Source: Gemmatimonadota bacterium (GTDB taxonomy: Bacteria; Gemmatimonadota; Gemmatimonadetes; Gemmatimonadales; GWC2-71-9). From it: 6,461 nucleotides of DNA. The stretch is from assembly GCA_003222235.1 (NCBI GenBank), contig QHVD01000346.1, positions 1 to 6,461 of the forward strand, written 5' to 3'. Position numbers and translations under genes: made by a program. The notes below the pieces were generated by a model that had not been told where the DNA came from, made no database searches, and saw only the letters and a program-made list of their open reading frames with translations. How positions within the stretch are numbered: the stretch's first letter is position 1; each line of letters begins with the position of its first letter. This document shows positions 1 to 6,322 of the stretch, piece after piece.

Positions 1-1908
1 TTCGACGGGCCCCTGTTCCGGGAGGCGCTGGCATATCCCGAGGCGGTGGTGCGCCGCCAGGCCGCGCTCGCTCTGGGGCGGATCGGGGATCCCGCGGCCG
101 TGGACCTGCTGGTCGCGGCCCTCCCCGACTCGGAAGCGGCGGTGCGGGCCGCGGCGGCGTTCGCACTCGGCCTCGTCAAGGACGCGCGCGCCGTCGAGCC
201 GCTGCTTGCCCTCGTCCGCGCCGTCCCCCCCGCCGAGCAGGGCCCGCCGCAGGCGGAGGCGGTCACCGCCCTGGCGAAGATCGGCGGCGACGCGGGAGCG
301 CGTGCCCTGCGCCTCCTCCTCGGCAGCGGGACCAGTCCGGGCGTGCCAACGTCGGTTGCACAAACCAGCGCCCTGCTCGAAGCATGGCGCCTCGGCGCGC
401 AGGCGGCGCCCGTCCCGGCGCTCCTCGGCTACGCCCAGGACCCCGACGTCACCGCCCGCTGGCACGCGCTCTACTCGCTCGGCCGGCTGCGCGTGGCCAG
501 TGGTGTGCCGGCACTGTTGCGCGGGCTCCAGGACCAGGCCTCGCTCGTCCGCGCGATTGCCCTGCGGGGTGTGACGCGCGCTCTCACCGACAGCGCGAAC
601 TTCAGCCCGCGGGACGCGGCTGCGGCCATCCGGCCGCTCCTCACGGACGGGGAGTCGCAGGTCCGGATCAATGCGCTGCGCGCGCTCGCGACGTTTCGGG
701 ACACGGCGCTCGCGGGCGTTGCGCTCCCGCTCCTCAACGACGCCGACCTGAACGTGGTGGTGCAGGCGGAGACGACGCTCGGTGTGCTGGGCGGGAACGG
801 GGCGGTGGAGGCGCTGCGCGGCCGGCTCGCGAGCGCGGTGTTCGCGGTGCGGCGTCAGGCGATGATCGCGCTGGCGCAGGCGGACAGCGCAGCCGGCGCC
901 GCAGCCGCCGTGCCGCTCCTGACCGACGGCGACTGGCGCTGGCGCAGCGTCGCCGCGGAGGTGTTCGGCGCGGCGCGGGACCGGAGCCAGCTCGCGGCGC
1001 AGCTCGCCGAGCCCGATGGACGCGTCGTGGCGCAGGCGCTCCAGGCGCTCGCCCGCGTTGTTCCCGAGAGCGACACCGGCCTCGCCCCGCGCGCCCGCGA
1101 GCTGCTGGCGCATGAAGACCCGGCCGTGCGGAGCGTGGCAGCCGACCTGCTGGCGCGCCATCCATCCGTCGCCGACATAGACCGGCTGGTGCAGGCCTAC
1201 CGCCGCGCGGCGGGCGACCCGTTCGACGACGCCCGGCTGTCGGCGGTGGCCGCTCTCGCCGCGATCGCGCGCTCGAGCAACGAGGCGCGCCTCGCCGTCG
1301 CGACCAGGTTCGTGTCGGCCGTGCCCAAGGCGGACGATTATCTGGTTCGCCGCCTCGCGCAGGAGCGGTTTCCCGATGCCGCCGAGGCTTGGGGCCCCGC
1401 GGCGCCGATTGCTACGGGTCGCACGGCGGAGGACTACCGCGACGTCGTGCGGCGCCTGGTCCTCCATTCCCCCGGCGCGGGAGGCGACTCTCTCGCGCGG
1501 GTGACGATCGAGACCGACCGTGGAACCATGGTCGTCCAGCTCTTCCCCGCCGAGGCCCCGCTCACGGTGGCCGCCTTTCTGTCGCTCGTGGATCGGCGCT
1601 ACTTTGACGGATCACGCTGGCATCGGGTCGTTCCCAACTTCGTCGCCCAGGACGGCGATCCCCGCGGTGACGGGTGGGGCGGGCCCGGGTTCGTGCTGCG
1701 CGACGAGCTGAACCCGGTGCGCTACGACGTGGGTACCATGGGGATGGCTCTCTCCGGGCCCGACACGGGCGGCAGCCAGTTCTTCATCACCCACTCGGCC
1801 CAGCCGCATCTCGACGGTGCATATGCGGCGTTCGGCCGTGTGGTCCGGGGGCTCGACGTGCTCGCCGCTATCACGCAGGGAGACCGGATCCGGAGCATCC
1901 ATCGCTGA
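1..1908 (+). CDS. HEAT-repeat protein with C-terminal cyclophilin-type peptidyl-prolyl isomerase (5'-truncated)
   Basis: The frame is open from base 1, so the gene begins upstream; 635 residues are visible. Codons 10 to about 430 hold roughly ten HEAT/PBS-lyase-type helical repeats, with recurring patterns such as AALALGRIGDPAAVDLL. A linker of about 65 residues follows, then a cyclophilin domain from about codon 499 to the end. Active-site positions known from human cyclophilin A are present: Arg542, Phe547 and Gln550 in WHRVVPNFVAQDGD, and Gln593 and Phe595 in GGSQFFIT, with PHLDG following. The Trp121 position is His603 and the His126 position is Tyr608, variation I recall from other cyclophilins. 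It should catalyse cis/trans proline isomerisation, with the HEAT solenoid as a likely protein-binding scaffold. Location cannot be read because the N-terminus is missing. The next gene encodes a large outer-membrane protein starting 4 nt after this stop, so a periplasmic foldase role is plausible but inferred. Confidence 0.9.
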   Translation, partial: FDGPLFREALAYPEAVVRRQAALALGRIGDPAAVDLLVAALPDSEAAVRAAAAFALGLVKDARAVEPLLALVRAVPPAEQGPPQAEAVTALAKIGGDAGARALRLLLGSGTSPGVPTSVAQTSALLEAWRLGAQAAPVPALLGYAQDPDVTARWHALYSLGRLRVASGVPALLRGLQDQASLVRAIALRGVTRALTDSANFSPRDAAAAIRPLLTDGESQVRINALRALATFRDTALAGVALPLLNDADLNVVVQAETTLGVLGGNGAVEALRGRLASAVFAVRRQAMIALAQADSAAGAAAAVPLLTDGDWRWRSVAAEVFGAARDRSQLAAQLAEPDGRVVAQALQALARVVPESDTGLAPRARELLAHEDPAVRSVAADLLARHPSVADIDRLVQAYRRAAGDPFDDARLSAVAALAAIARSSNEARLAVATRFVSAVPKADDYLVRRLAQERFPDAAEAWGPAAPIATGRTAEDYRDVVRRLVLHSPGAGGDSLARVTIETDRGTMVVQLFPAEAPLTVAAFLSLVDRRYFDGSRWHRVVPNFVAQDGDPRGDGWGGPGFVLRDELNPVRYDVGTMGMALSGPDTGGSQFFITHSAQPHLDGAYAAFGRVVRGLDVLAAITQGDRIRSIHR

Positions 1909-1912
1909 CATC

Positions 1913-4783
1913 ATGCCGCGCATCCGACCTCACCCACTCAAGCCTGCGCTCGGCGCTGCGGTCCTGCTCACGCTGCTTTCCCGCGCGGGGGCCGCCCAGT
2001 TCGGCTACTTCGGCCAGAACAAGATCCAGTATCGCGGCTTCGACTGGCACGTGCTGCGCGGCGAGCACGTGGACCTGTACTACTATCCGGAAGAGCAGGA
2101 GCTCGGTCGCGTCGCGCTCGCCTTCGCCGAGGAGAGCTACCGGGTCCTGGAGCGGCGCTTCAACCACCATCCCACGCGGCGCATCCCGCTCATCATCTAT
2201 GCGTCGCACACCGATTTCGAGCAGACCAACGTCTTGCCGTTCGTGCCTCCGGAGGGGCTGCTCGGCGTCACGGAGTTCCTGAAGCAGCGCGTCGCGCTGC
2301 CGTTCACGGGCAGTTACGCCGAGTTCCGCCACACCCTGCGGCACGAGCTGGTGCACGTGTTTCAGCTCAGCCTGACGAGCCAGGTGTTCGAGCGCTACCC
2401 GCGCGTGCGCCACGCGGACCTGCCGCTGTGGTGGACGGAAGGCCTGGCGGAGTTCTTCTCGGGCGTCGAGGACACGCGCGACGCGATGGTCCTGCGCGAT
2501 CTCACGGTCTCGGGCCGGCTCCCCTCGCTTCGCGACCTCGCCTATGCCTCGGGCGGGGTCATCTACCCCTTGGGTCGGGCGATCCACGGCTATCTCGCCG
2601 CCGTCTACGGCGACTGGCGCATCGACGAGATGTACCGGGACCTGTGGAAGTACGGGACGTTCGAGGAGGAGGTGCAGGCCGTCTACGGCCGGACGCTCGG
2701 CCAGCTCTCGGACGAATGGCAGTATTGGGAGCGGCGGCGCTACTACCCGGCGGTGGCCGGCGCGGAGCCCCTCGCCATCGCGGCGCGGCTCGTCACGCGT
2801 CAGGCCATCAAGCCCACCGTGTACGGCTCGCCCGGCGCGCCCGCAGGCGTGCTCTACTTCTCGCCATTCACCGGGTACACGAACATCTACAGCCGGCCGC
2901 TGGCGGGCGGCCGGCCCCGCGCCGTCGTGAAGGGCGAGCGCACGGCGCAGTTCGAGTCGTTCCACCTCTTCGCGTCGCGGCTGGACGTCTCGCCGCGCGG
3001 CGTCGTGGCGTTCTCGAGCAAGTACCTCGAGCGCGACGCGCTGTTCTTCTGGAGCCTCGAGCAGGGGAAGGTCGTGGGTCGCTACGAGTTCCCCGAGCTC
3101 GTCAACATCCTGTCGCCCGCCTGGGCGCCGGACGGGCAGAGCGTGGTGTTCTCCGGGCTCGCGGTCTCGGGGTACTCCGACCTCTACCGCCTGTGGCTCG
3201 CAGAGGGGGAGGGCCGGCTGGAGCGGCTCACGTCGGACCGCTACCAGGACCTCGACCCGACGCTCTCCCCGGACGGCCGGACCGTCGTGTTCTCGTCCGA
3301 CCGCACCCCCTTCGGGCTTGACGGCGCGCACAACCTCTTCAAGCTCGACCTCGCGACCGGCGCGGTAACCTATCTGACCTACGGCGACTGGCACGACGAT
3401 CAGCCGCGCTGGGCCGCGAACGGGCGGATCTATTTCGCGTCCGACCGTGACGGCACGTTCCAGGTCTACTCCGTGGACACGGCCGGGACGGGCCGGCGCG
3501 AGACCAACACGCTGAACGGCGCATTCGATCCGCAGTGGGTGGACGAGGAGCACGGGCTGGTGCTCGGGGGCTTCACGGACCTGAGCTACGACATCTATCT
3601 CGCGCGCCCCGCGCCGCCGGACGCGGCGCCGGCGATCGCGCTCGCCCGCGAGCGCGCCGCGCCCGAGTGGACCTGGCCGGAGCTCGCGAGCGCGCAGTAC
3701 GGGCGCGCCGACGCGGCGCCGTACGAGCACAAGTTCAGCTTCGACGTCGCGGCGGGCGACGCCGTCATCGCGCCCGGGCTCGGGGCGGCCCAGGGCGCCG
3801 TCTTTCTCTTCAGCGACCTGTTGAGCGACCGCCAGCTCTACCTCTTCGTCTCCTCCTTCTCCGGCACCGGATTCGGCAGCCTGCTCGAGAACTTCAGCGG
3901 GACGGCCTTCTACCTGAACCAGGCGCATCGCGTCAATTGGGGCATGGGGGCGTTCCGGCTGCGCGGGCTGTTCTACGAAGGAGACTACAGCACGGTGTTC
4001 GACGAGAGGTCGGTGGGGGTGTTCGGCGAGGTGCGCTATCCTCTATCGCGCTTCAAGCGGATCGAGGCCGAGTACCGCGTGGAGCACTCGGACCGCCGGG
4101 ACGTCGCGCGGTCCGCCCCCGACCGGCTCGCGGGCGAGTCCGCAGAGGTCCATCGCGTGGGTTGGCTCGCTTCAAACTACGTGAGCTACGTCGAGGATAA
4201 CACGCTCTGGCTCGCGACCGGGCCGATCGACGGCGAGCGCATGAACCTCACCGGCGGGCTCGTGAACGACATGAGCCACGGACGCTTCGACAGCTGGCTC
4301 CTGGCGGGCGATTATCGCCGCTACTTCCGGACCGCGCTGCGCAGCGCGGTCGCCGTGCGCCTGCTCGGCTACTACGCGGGCGGCGCGCGGCCGCGGCCGG
4401 TGAATCTCGGCGGGTCGTGGGGGCTGCGGGGCTACCCGCGCTACGGCTACGTCGCCGGGACCCGGGCGTGGCTCGTCAACTCCGAATGGCGCTTCCCGAT
4501 CACCGACTTCCTCACGATCGGTTTTCCGTTCGGCGCGGCGCGCTTCCCGGGCGTGCAGGGCGCGCTGTTCCTCGACGTCGGCGGGGCGACCAGCGTCACC
4601 GTGGCCGGCCGCGGCATCCTCGGCAGCTCCGGGCTCGGGCTGCGCATGCCGCTAGGCCCTCCGCTCGTGCTCCGCCTCGACCTCGGCTACCGGTGGCACG
4701 CCGGACAGATCGGCGGATACGCGCTCCCATCGGGGAGCCGCGGCAGCAAGTTCGTCGACTTCTTCTTCGGGTTTAACTATTGA
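1913..4783 (+). CDS. Secreted three-part protein: gluzincin-like metallopeptidase, TolB/PD40 beta-propeller, Omp85-like outer-membrane barrel
   Basis: This is a 956-residue protein. The ATG at 1913 is chosen over in-frame starts from 1817 because it gives a clean Sec signal (Arg/Lys n-region, AALLTLL-like core, AGA cleavage near residue 27) and lies 4 nt past the previous stop; no good Shine-Dalgarno is visible, so coupling is likely. Residues about 35-300 resemble peptidase-MA metallohydrolases: H144-E-L-V-H148 binds zinc and E176 in WWTEGLAEFF is the expected third ligand, so the site looks intact. Residues about 310-566 carry PD40/TolB-type blades (SPAWAPDGQSVVFSG, DPTLSPDGRTVVFSSDR). Residues about 604-956 alternate like beta-strands and contain SWGLRGYPRYGY (R839-G-Y841, the Omp85 loop-6 motif), NSEWRFPI and a terminal FFFGFNY resembling the BAM recognition signal. 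No POTRA repeats are evident. Outer-membrane location is well supported; substrate and passenger orientation are unknown. Confidence 0.88.
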   Translation: MPRIRPHPLKPALGAAVLLTLLSRAGAAQFGYFGQNKIQYRGFDWHVLRGEHVDLYYYPEEQELGRVALAFAEESYRVLERRFNHHPTRRIPLIIYASHTDFEQTNVLPFVPPEGLLGVTEFLKQRVALPFTGSYAEFRHTLRHELVHVFQLSLTSQVFERYPRVRHADLPLWWTEGLAEFFSGVEDTRDAMVLRDLTVSGRLPSLRDLAYASGGVIYPLGRAIHGYLAAVYGDWRIDEMYRDLWKYGTFEEEVQAVYGRTLGQLSDEWQYWERRRYYPAVAGAEPLAIAARLVTRQAIKPTVYGSPGAPAGVLYFSPFTGYTNIYSRPLAGGRPRAVVKGERTAQFESFHLFASRLDVSPRGVVAFSSKYLERDALFFWSLEQGKVVGRYEFPELVNILSPAWAPDGQSVVFSGLAVSGYSDLYRLWLAEGEGRLERLTSDRYQDLDPTLSPDGRTVVFSSDRTPFGLDGAHNLFKLDLATGAVTYLTYGDWHDDQPRWAANGRIYFASDRDGTFQVYSVDTAGTGRRETNTLNGAFDPQWVDEEHGLVLGGFTDLSYDIYLARPAPPDAAPAIALARERAAPEWTWPELASAQYGRADAAPYEHKFSFDVAAGDAVIAPGLGAAQGAVFLFSDLLSDRQLYLFVSSFSGTGFGSLLENFSGTAFYLNQAHRVNWGMGAFRLRGLFYEGDYSTVFDERSVGVFGEVRYPLSRFKRIEAEYRVEHSDRRDVARSAPDRLAGESAEVHRVGWLASNYVSYVEDNTLWLATGPIDGERMNLTGGLVNDMSHGRFDSWLLAGDYRRYFRTALRSAVAVRLLGYYAGGARPRPVNLGGSWGLRGYPRYGYVAGTRAWLVNSEWRFPITDFLTIGFPFGAARFPGVQGALFLDVGGATSVTVAGRGILGSSGLGLRMPLGPPLVLRLDLGYRWHAGQIGGYALPSGSRGSKFVDFFFGFNY

Positions 4784-5499
4784 CCGGGCAACGGCTTTTG
4801 CTTGACCGCCGCGTGGCCCTCTCCTACATTGCCGCCTGTGTGCTGCTCGCCGGCTGCCCGGGCCGGTTGCCGCCGCTCGTCCCGTTGCCGCTCGGCCCGG
4901 CCGACCGCGATGCCGCAGTGGCGTGGGCGCGCGCGACCTTGCCGGTGCGCCAGCGGGCGATCCGGTTCCGGTGGAAGTATCAGGACAGGGAGAAGCGATG
5001 GGGCGGCCGGGGGCAGGCTCGGATCGGGCCGCCCGACTCGTTGCGGTTTGATTACGTAGGACCGCTCGGGTTGGGTGCGGGAGCGGCAGTCGTGGTGGGC
5101 GACTCGGCAATCTGGGCGGACCCGGAAAAGAATTTTCGTTCGATCGTCCCGGCAGTGCGCATGTTGTGGGCTGGATTGGGGATGGTCCGGCCGCCGGCGC
5201 CCGGCGCGGCGATCTCCGGCCTGAACACGCCGCCCGTAACGATCTGGCGATTCGCTCAGGACGCCGACACGCTCGATTACCGCGTGACCGACGGCGCCGG
5301 CGGCGACCGCGTGCTCGAAGCCGAGTGGCGGCAGGGAGGCAGGGTGATGGCGCGCACCCGCACCCAGCTCGACGCGCACGCGCTGCCGGCCGGCGCGCGC
5401 ATCGATTTTCCGGAGGCCCCGGCTCGCTTTGAGCTCTCGGTGGTCGCGGTGGACACCACGGTGGTCATCGACCCGGCGCTGTGGCGCAGCCGTCGCTAG
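4780..5499 (+). CDS. Outer-membrane lipoprotein, LolB/DUF4292-like candidate
   Basis: The frame encodes about 239 residues from TTG 4780, whose TTGA overlaps the upstream TGA by 4 nt, a layout typical of coupling. TTG 4798 or GTG 4813 would also give a usable signal peptide, so the start is uncertain. The N-terminus is a lipoprotein signal: RR, then a short hydrophobic core, then the lipobox LAGC with Cys26 as the lipidated residue; position +2 is Pro, with no Asp retention signal. The mature part is soluble and predicted beta-rich. The stretch RFRWKYQ (62-68), then SLRFDYVGPLGLGAGAAVVVG (87-107), then a segment with AGLGMVRPP resembles the order seen in LolA/LolB-fold proteins: a half-barrel strand, a GPLG turn, and a later G-x-P region. 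LolB accepts lipoproteins at the outer membrane. The match is by eye and weak, so the function is a suggestion; the lipoprotein call is firm. LptE follows directly. Confidence 0.8.
   Translation: MTGQRLLLDRRVALSYIAACVLLAGCPGRLPPLVPLPLGPADRDAAVAWARATLPVRQRAIRFRWKYQDREKRWGGRGQARIGPPDSLRFDYVGPLGLGAGAAVVVGDSAIWADPEKNFRSIVPAVRMLWAGLGMVRPPAPGAAISGLNTPPVTIWRFAQDADTLDYRVTDGAGGDRVLEAEWRQGGRVMARTRTQLDAHALPAGARIDFPEAPARFELSVVAVDTTVVIDPALWRSRR
5412..5416 (+). promoter_or_regulatory. Putative Shine-Dalgarno for the lptE-like gene
   Basis: GGAGG lies inside the preceding lipoprotein gene, 12 nt upstream of TTG 5429. That TTG is the only canonical-type start I find in the LptE frame between the site and the lipobox. 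The spacing is somewhat long, and the motif can occur by chance in this GC-rich sequence, so it is modest support for that start. Confidence 0.4.
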
Positions 5500-5965
5500 C
5501 GCCGCGCTTCTGGGACTGGCCGGCTGCCTGTACGGCTTCAGGGGGGGCGGCCTACCGAACATCAGGACCGTCGCCATCCTGCCGTTCGACAACCAGACCC
5601 CGGAGCCGACGCTCACCAAGGAAGTGAACGACGCGGTGCTGGAGGCGTTCCAGGGCCGGCTCGGGCTGCGGCCCGCGGCCGAGAGCAACGCCGACGCCGT
5701 GGTGCGCGGCCGCGTCGTCCGCTACGAGCCCGACATCCCGCTGTCGTTCCTCGCCGGCCAGGGCCGCACCGACGTGACCCGCCGCCAGGTGCAGATCACG
5801 GTCGACGTCGAGATCCTCGACCAGCGCGCCGGGAAAACGCTGTGGCAGAGGCAGGGACTGAGCGAGGTGGGCGAATACCAGCCGCCACAGGAGGCGGCCG
5901 GCCGCAAGGTCGCCCTGCAAAAGCTGGTGAACGACATCGTGGACGGGGCGCAGTCGCAATGGTGA
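5429..5965 (+). CDS. lptE: LptE-type LPS-assembly lipoprotein
   Basis: From TTG 5429 the product is 178 residues. A lipoprotein signal runs through an Arg-containing n-region and an AAVASAALLGLAGC segment; Cys33 is the lipidation site, leaving a mature part of about 146 residues, a normal LptE size. After it come features of the LptE family (COG2980/PF04390): an aromatic-Gly start (LYGFRGGGLP), IRTVAILPFDNQTPEP, a helix, ADAVVRGRVVRYE, then VQITVDVEILDQRAGKTLWQRQ. LptE plugs the LptD barrel and helps place LPS on the cell surface. The start is odd: no ATG or GTG lies in this frame near the signal, and the TTG overlaps the previous gene by 71 nt. A non-standard start or a one-base error around 5480-5520 are alternatives, since GTG 5481 is out of frame. 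Family assignment is fairly sure; the N-terminus is not. Confidence 0.8.
   Translation: MSSRWSRWTPRWSSTRRCGAAVASAALLGLAGCLYGFRGGGLPNIRTVAILPFDNQTPEPTLTKEVNDAVLEAFQGRLGLRPAAESNADAVVRGRVVRYEPDIPLSFLAGQGRTDVTRRQVQITVDVEILDQRAGKTLWQRQGLSEVGEYQPPQEAAGRKVALQKLVNDIVDGAQSQW
5541..5547 (+). repeat. G7 homopolymer within lptE-like gene
   Basis: Seven consecutive G fall just after the lipobox codon and encode part of the RGGGLP segment of the mature N-terminus. The frame reads through correctly with seven. A change by one base would abolish the LptE protein. In such GC-rich DNA the run may be incidental. Confidence 0.5.
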
Positions 5966-6315
5966 CGCGCCGCGGGACGAGCTCGATGGGCTGCCTCTTC
6001 TCCCTGCTCGTCGTCGTCGCGGCGCTGTACTACGGGGTGAACATCGGCGAGGTGTATTTTCGCTACTACCGGCTGCTCGACGAGATGGAGACCCAGGCCC
6101 AGCTCGCCGCCGCACTCGACGACGGGACCATCCGGCGCCGCGTCCAGGCTACCGCACAGGAGATCGGGCTCCCGGACGAGGCGCAGCGCGTCAGCGTCGT
6201 GCGCCGCGCGTCGCCCCGGGAAATCGTCATCGAGACGAAGTACAGCGAGACCGTGAAGCTCCCGCTGTTCACCCATACTTTCACGTTCCATCCCAGGGCC
6301 AACCAGCCACTGTAG
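5959..6315 (+). CDS. Small single-pass membrane protein, possibly DUF4845-like
   Basis: I choose ATG 5959, giving 118 residues and a 7-nt overlap with the lptE-like stop; the frame stays open upstream to about 5842, but that extension is Arg/Gly-rich shadow sequence. ATG 5986 is a shorter alternative. The N-terminus is MVTRR followed by a hydrophobic segment (residues about 11-27, GCLFSLLVVVAALYYG), so it is probably anchored with the C-terminus outside the cytoplasm. A charged helical stretch follows (YYRLLDEMETQAQLAAALDD), then a predicted alpha/beta region ending in strands with VSVVRRASPREIVIETKYS and LPLFTHTFTFHP. This layout, a short positive N-terminus, one helix and a small domain ending in paired strands, recalls DUF4845 proteins, but I cannot confirm the family. 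The function is unknown; position suggests an envelope role. Confidence 0.75.
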   Translation: MVTRRGTSSMGCLFSLLVVVAALYYGVNIGEVYFRYYRLLDEMETQAQLAAALDDGTIRRRVQATAQEIGLPDEAQRVSVVRRASPREIVIETKYSETVKLPLFTHTFTFHPRANQPL

Positions 6316-6322
6316 CGCGCGC

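Noticed and set aside
384..1115. Alternative + frame open reading frame inside the HEAT-repeat gene
   Set aside because: The product is Arg/Ala/Gly/Pro-rich with no pattern, while the main frame shows regular HEAT repeats.
1817..1912. Upstream GTG/ATG extension of the metallopeptidase-barrel gene
   Set aside because: It would add 32 residues in front of a normal signal peptide and overlap the cyclophilin coding end; ATG 1913 fits better.
2428..3321. Alternative + frame open reading frame inside the propeller region
   Set aside because: Arg/Gly-rich translation typical of a shifted high-GC frame; the main frame holds the WTEG motif and PD40 blades.
1871..3928. Long antisense open frame of 685 codons opposite the protease-propeller-barrel gene
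   Set aside because: Its translation is a low-complexity mix of Arg, Glu, Val, Ala and Leu with no domain, and the opposite strand has clear motifs throughout. Such shadows are common in high-GC genes.
4777..5688. Antisense open frame of 303 codons opposite the two lipoprotein genes
   Set aside because: It spans two well-supported genes and shows no signal peptide, domain or sensible composition.
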